DNA from: Clostridia bacterium | GTDB taxonomy: Bacteria; Bacillota; Clostridia; Oscillospirales; CAG-272 | Direction: 5' to 3' | NCBI GenBank assembly: GCA_017395885.1 | Contig: JAFQNM010000047.1 | Coordinates: 1-10,758 of the forward strand | DNA length: 10,758 nucleotides | Shown: piece after piece, positions 6,586 through 10,758 of the stretch | Layout of the letters: each line of letters starts with the position of its first letter | How positions within the stretch are numbered: position 1 is the stretch's first letter | Made by a program: the position numbers and the translations under genes | The notes under the pieces: model-generated | The model's database searches: none | The model's input: only the letters and a program-made list of their open reading frames with translations | What the model was told of the DNA's origin: nothing

Positions 6586-8454
6586 ATGAAAAAAGACATC
6601 AGGCAAGCTGTTGGAAGCCCTGACAGCTCTGTGTTTATCAGGAGATGTGTTATCTACGGCATTATTCTTGCAGTAATGCTGCTTGCAGCTCCCTCAATTT
6701 TCTCGAAGATAATGGTGCCTATGGCCGCAAAGGGTATTAAAACTGCCTGGTTCTGTGTCTATATACCGATCGCCGCAGTATTAATGGCAATAGACCTGTT
6801 CAGATGCTGGCGCCGCCGTTGGCCCCTTGCCTATCTGAACAACTACAGACGTATGTCAAGAGATAACGGCTATGAGATATGCCCCCGCTGCGGCGCAGAA
6901 TTTGAGCTGAGGACCCGCCACACCAGCTATACTGCCAAGGTGGGCGAAAAGATCACCACCACGACCTACAGCGACGGAAGCAAAAGCACCCGCACAGAGG
7001 ATATTACCGAAAGAAGAACGGCTATTGAGCACTACTACGCCTGCTCCAACAGCGACTGCGGCCTGGAGCCTGATAAGAGATACAGCCAGAGCCATCTGCC
7101 CTGGAAGATCTCTGAGATCCGCTGTCTTGCAGCAAGCGAGCACCGCCATTCAGGGCGTGCCTGCAAGCCGGCAAAACAGCTGGTGCTCTCACGCCTGCTT
7201 TTCCCCATCCTTTCCCTGCTTATGATCGTAGCCTGCGCAATTTCTATCTACAGCTACGCTAATGCTCATGACGGAGAGTGGACGTATACCACCGCCGATA
7301 AGGAATCCGGCCGCTCGGCCGAGGAATACCAAAGCTATCTGCTGTCATTGGATACAGAAAACCCGGGATGGCACGTTACTTACGAAAAATCACCCACAGA
7401 TATGATGAACTATCTGGGAAGTATCTTCGGCAAGGACATTGAGGCCGGATATACTCTCGGCTGCTATACCTTTGAGGGCGGCATCGCTCTTGAGTTTAGA
7501 TTTGAGGGCAACGATGCCGGCACCGGAATTCCAGACGGTCAGTATATCCTGACCGAATTGAACGGAATTAACGTGCTTATCGACGATATAAACGAAACGA
7601 TCTATAAGGAAGGCACCGAGGTTTACGATACCTACGCTCCGAAGCTGAAGGAGCTTAGCCACGATATAGCTCTCAGCTCCGTGCTTGAAAGCGTAAAGGG
7701 CGGCGAGCATGCGCTTTCCGGCACCAATGACTTTTGGATGGAGTTTATCCGCAAGGATGACTCTATGGTGTATTCCTATATGCTGTCTGATGACGTAACA
7801 AAGATCAGCGGCAGAGAATTCCGTGCAGTTACCCTGAACCCCGACGAGCAGACCATGGAGCGCTGGTTCTTCTCATATGACGAATCTGAATACAATCCCG
7901 TTGAGGACCTTGACGGATACGTATATTCCGATGCCGCCTTCATTAACGCCGATGATGAGCTGGGTAAGCTGATGGAAAAAAGCTTTGATGACTCCGGCAG
8001 CGTGGCATTCTACAAAGACGGCGAGGCCGTGCTGGGTATTTACGTTGAGTACTTCCCCGATGGCTATGCATTTGAGATCAAGCTTGCCGCAGACGACTAC
8101 GGTAAAGGCTTGGAAGAGGATATGGTATACCGTGTGAATACAGCCGAAAATACCCTGACCAAGATAGAAAACTACGATTATTCTGATGAGATCAAAACAG
8201 ATATGCCTCTTTCCGACCATCAGGATACGTATGATTTTCTTATGAGCATCGTGCCCCACACCTACATTCGCAGCATCATCGATATGGACAAGGCAGATGT
8301 GAGAAAAGAAAAGCTCGGCCTTATAACCGTCTATGAAATGAAGGATGAGGACGGTAACGTTACCGCCGATTTAAAAAAGATGTTTGGTCTTATCGGAGAG
8401 GTAATACACTATACCTCTGAGGACGAGTACGTAATGATCGAATTAGAGCACTGA
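6586..8454 (+). CDS. Membrane protein with cytoplasmic zinc ribbon and large outer domain
   Basis: Protein of 622 residues that I do not recognise as a named family. Three hydrophobic helices lie at about 21-44, 52-73 and 201-222. Arginine-rich sequence before the first helix (RR, 19-20) and after the second (RCWRRRW, 73-79) places residues 74-200 in the cytoplasm. That loop carries a zinc ribbon: C99-x2-C102 (CPRC) and C153-x4-C158 (CSNSDC), with a long Thr/Ser-rich insert between the pairs. The roughly 400 residues after helix 3 would be outside; they are acidic and beta-rich, with loosely similar segments (for example about 300-335 and 500-530) hinting at repeated modules. The start has AAGGTGG seven bases upstream. 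The gene is followed after 23 bases by the Sel1-like gene, so the two are probably co-transcribed. A sensor or scaffold role is possible, but nothing in the sequence proves it. Confidence 0.8.
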   Translation: MKKDIRQAVGSPDSSVFIRRCVIYGIILAVMLLAAPSIFSKIMVPMAAKGIKTAWFCVYIPIAAVLMAIDLFRCWRRRWPLAYLNNYRRMSRDNGYEICPRCGAEFELRTRHTSYTAKVGEKITTTTYSDGSKSTRTEDITERRTAIEHYYACSNSDCGLEPDKRYSQSHLPWKISEIRCLAASEHRHSGRACKPAKQLVLSRLLFPILSLLMIVACAISIYSYANAHDGEWTYTTADKESGRSAEEYQSYLLSLDTENPGWHVTYEKSPTDMMNYLGSIFGKDIEAGYTLGCYTFEGGIALEFRFEGNDAGTGIPDGQYILTELNGINVLIDDINETIYKEGTEVYDTYAPKLKELSHDIALSSVLESVKGGEHALSGTNDFWMEFIRKDDSMVYSYMLSDDVTKISGREFRAVTLNPDEQTMERWFFSYDESEYNPVEDLDGYVYSDAAFINADDELGKLMEKSFDDSGSVAFYKDGEAVLGIYVEYFPDGYAFEIKLAADDYGKGLEEDMVYRVNTAENTLTKIENYDYSDEIKTDMPLSDHQDTYDFLMSIVPHTYIRSIIDMDKADVRKEKLGLITVYEMKDEDGNVTADLKKMFGLIGEVIHYTSEDEYVMIELEH

Positions 8455-8477
8455 TAATATTATTGGAGGAATAGATT

Positions 8478-9059
8478 ATGGGTTTGTTTAACAAGATACT
8501 TGGAGAAGCAATGGTATATGCCGAAAGCTTTGGTATGACCAAGAAATATACCTATGAGCAGGCACTGGAGGTGCTTCTTAACCCCAAGGCAAGTGCCATT
8601 GAGCTGGCAAAGGCAGAAAACACCATGGCAATGGCAAATAAAGAAACAGGCAGCGAGGCAAAGCGTACCATTGGCGTTGCCCTTTGCAAGACCCACGGCT
8701 TATTGACTAATGCAAAGGACCGCCAGGCTCAGATGTATGAGGCTTCCGACTTTCTCTCAGCAGCCTGCGTTGAGGCATCCGCTGAGGATGACCACTCCTC
8801 ATTTGACGTACTCAAGATGGTTATGGAATCCGATTATGCAAAAAGCATCAATCTTGGTGAATGTGCGCTGGAGTATATACTGAAGGTCAAGGAGTTTGAA
8901 GGAACTGAGTATATTTTCCTTGCGTGTGCCCAAATGTATGGCTGGGGATGCCCGGTAAATACCGACCTGGCAAGAGATTTTCTCGAGAAGGATGCCATCC
9001 CCGGACTTAAGGATGAATACCACAAGGGCATTTACAGATTACTTGCTGAGCTGAACTGA
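8478..9059 (+). CDS. Small Sel1-like repeat protein
   Basis: Protein of 193 residues, all helical in appearance, with no signal peptide or membrane helix. Residues about 144-173 (core ACAQMYGWGCPVNTDLARDF) fit a Sel1-like repeat, whose pattern is A-x-x-L-G-x-x-Y-x-x-G-x-G-V-x-x-D-x-x-x-A. The first half (A/E/K-rich, about 25-100) may contain degenerate repeats. Sel1-like proteins usually act as protein-binding scaffolds. The ribosome site GGAGGA (8465-8470) and the 23-base gap place it downstream of the membrane zinc-ribbon gene in one operon, so the membrane protein is the obvious candidate partner. The family call rests on one clear repeat. A hairpin terminator follows at 9161-9183. Confidence 0.75.
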   Translation: MGLFNKILGEAMVYAESFGMTKKYTYEQALEVLLNPKASAIELAKAENTMAMANKETGSEAKRTIGVALCKTHGLLTNAKDRQAQMYEASDFLSAACVEASAEDDHSSFDVLKMVMESDYAKSINLGECALEYILKVKEFEGTEYIFLACAQMYGWGCPVNTDLARDFLEKDAIPGLKDEYHKGIYRLLAELN

Positions 9060-9125
9060 AGACCTGCAAGCTGCCCATAAAACAAAACATATTAAAAAAA
9101 CAGCGGAGTGATCTTGTGAAGGGTC

Positions 9126-9162
9126 TTGCTTATGCGTACATAGTGTGGCAAAGAAAATAAAA
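9126..9162 (+). repeat. 37-bp direct repeat, copy 1
   Basis: It matches 9723-9759 at 36 of 37 positions (A versus G at base 26). The core is TATGCGTACATAGTG, within which TATG/CATA form a small palindrome. The copies start 597 bases apart and bracket the orphan gene at 9182-9586. Immediately after it the hairpin at 9161-9183 begins. Confidence 0.9.
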
Positions 9163-9189
9163 GCGAGGCATTACGCCTCGCTTATTTTG
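9154..9189. terminator. Bidirectional terminator between Sel1-like and orphan genes
   Basis: AAGCGAGGC (9161-9169) pairs with GCCTCGCTT (9175-9183) around an ATTAC loop. AAAATAA on the left and ATTTT on the right provide U-rich tails on both strands. Its left flank overlaps the end of the direct repeat, and its right arm overlaps the TAA stop of the orphan gene. Confidence 0.8.
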
Positions 9190-9586
9190 TCTGGTTGTTA
9201 TTGGCAAGATAATACTCTACACCTTCTGTTATATCGCCCCAACCTCCAACATATTCAGATTTATTGATTATCGTAACGCCGGATTGCCCAAAATATAAGA
9301 TTCGGTTTATTCTTTTAATGTAGACTCCTACAAATGCTTCTCCGTCATAAACCAAGTCCGTAAAAGATAATGAGATTGTCGAGCATGACGTTCTTTTATC
9401 GTAGATTCCCGCATCACTACGGGGCTCACATTCCCAAAAATCTACTTCTTTTATGCTATAGGTGTTTATTAGTTTTTCTCCTTCTGCAATGAACTCGTCA
9501 GGACAATCCCAAGGATACAGATATAAGTTTGAAGATAAATTTACTCCATTCTCAATGGGTTTATCAATAGTGTGATAACAAATCAT
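9182..9586 (-). CDS. Hypothetical 134-residue protein between direct repeats
   Basis: I do not recognise this protein. It is 134 residues long and rich in aromatic and acidic residues (LYLYPWDCPDEF near 22-33, DFWECEP near 49-55), with a glycine-rich strand-like end (YVGGWGDI near 112-119). It looks like a small soluble alpha/beta or beta protein with no signal peptide. The start at 9586 has GGAGG seven bases upstream; the longer in-frame reading from 9712 would cross the promoter and add a spurious hydrophobic N-terminus. It is AT-rich, stands alone and is enclosed by two near-identical 37-bp repeats, which suggests that it arrived as a cassette. A small stand-alone accessory or immunity protein is possible but not shown. 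Confidence 0.72.
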   Translation of the reverse strand: MICYHTIDKPIENGVNLSSNLYLYPWDCPDEFIAEGEKLINTYSIKEVDFWECEPRSDAGIYDKRTSCSTISLSFTDLVYDGEAFVGVYIKRINRILYFGQSGVTIINKSEYVGGWGDITEGVEYYLANNNQTK

Positions 9587-9614
9587 ACTCCATCCTCCAT
9601 TTTCAATTGCAATT

Positions 9615-9643
9615 ATTATAACACAACAGATAAAAAAACACAA
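9615..9643 (-). promoter_or_regulatory. Promoter of the orphan gene
   Basis: On the minus strand TTGTGT (9638-9643) precedes a perfect TATAAT (9615-9620) by 17 bases, with TGTG just upstream of the -10 box. The -35 match is weak (3/6). Its position, 28 bases upstream of the start codon, supports the start at 9586. Confidence 0.55.
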
Positions 9644-9722
9644 GAACTTACGAGAACATTGGGAGTTTGAGGATCCGTGAGGGAGCCTCCTTGCTGACAA
9701 CATCGACACCAACGACCGAGTT

Positions 9723-9759
9723 TTGCTTATGCGTACATAGTGTGGCAGAGAAAATAAAA
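9723..9759 (+). repeat. 37-bp direct repeat, copy 2
   Basis: Second copy of the element at 9126-9162 with one mismatch. Like copy 1, it is followed at once by an inverted repeat (CACCTT at 9766-9771 with AAGGTG at 9779-9784). The stem sequence differs but the order, repeat then hairpin, is the same. The left flanks of the two copies are unrelated, so the repeat boundary is sharp on that side. Confidence 0.9.
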
Positions 9760-9765
9760 TCAGAA

Positions 9766-9799
9766 CACCTTGACCGCAAAGGTGATTTTGTAGTATAGT
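9766..9799 (+). promoter_or_regulatory. Promoter of the AbrB-like gene with inverted repeat over the -35
   Basis: TTGACC (9770-9775) and TATAGT (9794-9799) are 18 bases apart. The -35 box lies inside the inverted repeat CACCTT (9766-9771)/AAGGTG (9779-9784), which could be an operator. The leader of about 40 bases ends in AAGGAG (9831-9836). Confidence 0.55.
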
Positions 9800-9844
9800 A
9801 AATCTAAAGAAAACACTTTGTATATATGAAAAGGAGAAGCAGGC

Positions 9845-10024
9845 ATGAATCCAACCGGAATGGTAAGGAGAATATATCCAAACGGCTCAATAGTTATTCC
9901 AAAAGAAATCAGAAAAACTTTATGTATAGAAGATGGCGACCCCTTTGAATTTTTCATAGGTGAAAACAATGAAATTATCTTAAAACAATATATACCGGAA
10001 GATAGTTCATTCGATATGATATAA
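9845..10024 (+). CDS. AbrB/SpoVT-type small DNA-binding protein
   Basis: A 59-residue protein, short enough to be missed by many gene callers. Residues 4-48 form a SpoVT/AbrB swapped-hairpin DNA-binding domain: TGMVRRIYPNGSIVIPKEIR (4-23), then LCIEDGDPFEFFIG (26-39) and IILKQYIP (44-51), matching the N-terminal domain of AbrB, Abh and SpoVT. Only about eight residues follow, so the C-terminal multimerisation or sensor domain is missing; such single-domain forms are common in Clostridia. It should bind DNA as a dimer and act as a transition-state-type regulator. The start is set by AAGGAG (9831-9836) eight bases upstream. Its promoter contains an inverted repeat over the -35 box, compatible with autoregulation, which is inferred. 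It could instead be an antitoxin, but no toxin gene follows. Confidence 0.85.
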   Translation: MNPTGMVRRIYPNGSIVIPKEIRKTLCIEDGDPFEFFIGENNEIILKQYIPEDSSFDMI

Positions 10025-10052
10025 TAAAACAGAACAAATTGGGTGTGCGAAA

Positions 10053-10254
10053 ATGGTTGATAAGCAGTTTATAATTGAAAATAATGTTTTGATAATATAA
10101 AGGTGCAGATGAAGAAGTCTCCATCCCCGATGGCATAACAAGCATTGGTAAAGGTGCATTCGAGGGTTGCAAAAAGCTTACCGTATATGCTCCCCCGGGC
10201 AGTTATGCCGAAAGTTATGCAAAGAAAAATAACATACCCTTTGTTGCACAATAA
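10053..10254 (+). pseudogene. Frameshifted single-repeat BspA-like LRR gene
   Basis: The reading frame from ATG 10053 gives MVDKQFIIENNVLII and stops at 10098-10100. Another frame, from about 10102 to the TAA at 10252-10254, gives GADEEVSIPDGITSIGKGAF and ends in YAPPGSYAESYAKKNNIPF. Together these form one BspA-type (LRR_5) leucine-rich unit with its typical terminal cap. Intact relatives read NVLIKYKGADEEV across the junction; here ATA-A-TAT-AAA has lost two bases relative to ATA-AAA-TAT-AAA, which puts the downstream part out of frame. The intact product would be about 67 residues. No strong ribosome site is visible before 10053. It lies 28 bases after the AbrB-like gene and may once have been co-transcribed with it. 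A sequencing error is the main alternative. Confidence 0.75.
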
Positions 10255-10525
10255 AAGTTAATACACAGTATAAATCTACTCATTTACAAATACTAACATC
10301 TCGATTAGGTTTGTAGGGGCGGATATGGATGGACAGTGCAGTATGATAGTATACAGGTTGTGCAAGATGACTGTATACAGTTTTGTGATAATTATTCAAA
10401 CTGTCACAAAGCCGGATGAGTTATAGACTTGTCCGGTTATTTATTTGATTTGCTTTTTAGGCGGATATACGTGGATCAAATGAAAAAGCATTTTTATATA
10501 TGCTTTATAAGATTTCTATAAAAAC
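10255..10525. other. Non-coding stretch with palindromes and stem-loops
   Basis: No convincing gene is seen. It contains a perfect 12-bp palindrome ACTGTATACAGT (10370-10381) with a related half-copy TATACAGGTTGTG at 10350-10362. It also has TTTGTGA (10382-10388) with its complement TCACAAA (10404-10410), and a stem-loop at 10412-10436 (CCGGA/TCCGG extended by weaker pairs) followed by TTATTTATTTG, possibly a weak terminator. AAAGCAT (10485-10491) also pairs with ATGCTTT (10500-10506). GGCGGATAT occurs twice (10318-10326 and 10461-10469). Confidence 0.6.
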
Positions 10526-10554
10526 TTGACTAAAATAATGGAGTGTGTTATAAT
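10526..10554 (+). promoter_or_regulatory. Promoter of the ktrB-like gene
   Basis: TTGACT (10526-10531), 17 bases, then a perfect TATAAT (10549-10554) preceded by TGTG. It is among the best promoters in the window. Transcription would begin near 10561, giving a leader of about 88 bases. Confidence 0.85.
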
Positions 10555-10576
10555 AATTAAAATAATAGCTGTAAAT

Positions 10577-10618
10577 GGAACCAGCTGTCTGCAGAGGAGG
10601 TCGGTTCCTTTTTGTTTT
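10577..10618 (+). terminator. Leader hairpin with T-tract before ktrB (possible attenuator)
   Basis: GGAACC (10577-10582) pairs with GGTTCC (10603-10608), followed directly by TTTTTGTTTT. The 20-base loop may fold further (CTG 10585-10587 with CAG 10592-10594). It lies between promoter and gene. An alternative 7-bp helix, 10565-10571 with 10582-10588, would compete for part of the stem, which suggests regulated read-through. The loop contains an SD-like GAGGAGG (10594-10600) with no good start codon after it. Confidence 0.6.
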
Positions 10619-10648
10619 ATAACAAAAGTTAGGACGCATGATGAATTT

Positions 10649-10758
10649 ATGAAAAAACAACGGCATCTGATATCTACATCACATATTATATTGTTAAGCT
10701 TTTTGATAGCGATATTGATAGGTGCAGTATTGCTTACACTTCCCATAAGTTCAGCTGA
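10649..10758 (+). CDS. ktrB: Trk/Ktr-type potassium uptake membrane subunit (5' end only)
   Basis: Only the first 36 residues lie in the window. They begin MKKQRHLISTSHIILLSFLI and continue ILIGAVLLTLPISSA. The pattern, a basic N-terminus and then a helix ending I-G-A-x-L-L-x-L-P-I-S-S, is the characteristic first membrane helix of KtrB/TrkH potassium transporter subunits, which pair with a cytosolic KtrA/TrkA nucleotide-binding subunit. The identification rests on this single helix, so the symbol is tentative. The nearest ribosome site, AGGA at 10631-10634, is 14 bases from the start, unusually far. A tiny frame ATG-AAT-TTA-TGA (10641-10652) lies six bases after it, and its stop overlaps the ktrB start (ATGA). 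The gene has a strong promoter and a terminator-bearing leader, so expression is probably regulated. Confidence 0.7.
   Translation, partial: MKKQRHLISTSHIILLSFLIAILIGAVLLTLPISSA

Noticed and set aside
9182..9712. Longer version of the orphan protein starting at 9712 with a hydrophobic N-terminal segment like a signal peptide.
   Set aside because: A TATAAT box and a strong ribosome site lie inside that extension, directly before the ATG at 9586, so the extension is probably untranslated.
9845..10254. Toxin-antitoxin pair made of the AbrB-like protein and the following reading frame.
   Set aside because: The following frame is a broken leucine-rich-repeat unit, not a toxin of the MazF, PIN or Doc type.
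10555..10648. c-di-AMP (ydaO) riboswitch in front of ktrB.
   Set aside because: The leader is only about 90 bases and shows none of the long multi-helix layout of that class; only a simple terminator hairpin with a possible alternative helix is visible.

Overview
The window looks like chromosomal DNA of a gut-type Firmicute of class Clostridia, most likely a Ruminococcus/Oscillospiraceae relative. The evidence is indirect: moderate GC with AT-rich spacers, strong AGGAGG-type ribosome sites, sigma-A promoters with a TGTG element just upstream of the -10 box, a BspA-type leucine-rich-repeat remnant, an AbrB/SpoVT-type small regulator, and the start of a Ktr/Trk potassium channel subunit. No species is assigned.

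Layout. Positions 1-280 are a non-coding run of very short hairpins, many separated by GTGAAAT (or its complement), with a strong bidirectional terminator in the middle. Positions 279-4115 (-) hold a 1278-residue STAND/NACHT-like protein with an N-terminal DUF4062 domain of the NPHP3/TEP1/NWD1 type, but with no canonical Walker A motif. Diverging from it, 4256-5305 (+) encodes a GH172 (DUF2961) glycoside hydrolase. An 18-bp bidirectional terminator separates this from the convergent 5349-6341 (-), a protein with two TIR domains in tandem, each keeping the putative catalytic glutamate, plus a cysteine-rich tail. Two innate-immunity-like genes therefore flank one carbohydrate enzyme gene. Each has its own promoter.

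Positions 6456-9183 form a two-gene operon: a three-helix membrane protein with a cytoplasmic zinc ribbon and a large acidic outer domain, then a small protein with a Sel1-like repeat. From 9126 on, the DNA is AT-rich and mosaic. An orphan 134-residue gene lies between two 37-bp direct repeats (36/37 identical), each followed by a hairpin. Next come a 59-residue AbrB-like regulator too short for most gene callers, a frameshifted single-repeat BspA-like gene, about 270 bp of palindromes and stem-loops, and a promoter with a terminator-bearing leader in front of the 5' end of a ktrB/trkH-like gene that runs off the window.

How they fit together. The DUF4062-STAND and tandem-TIR proteins are the best candidates for a defence or signalling function. 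I cannot show that they act together: they are separately promoted and separated by a convergent gene. The 9126-10254 stretch looks like cassette-type accessory DNA.
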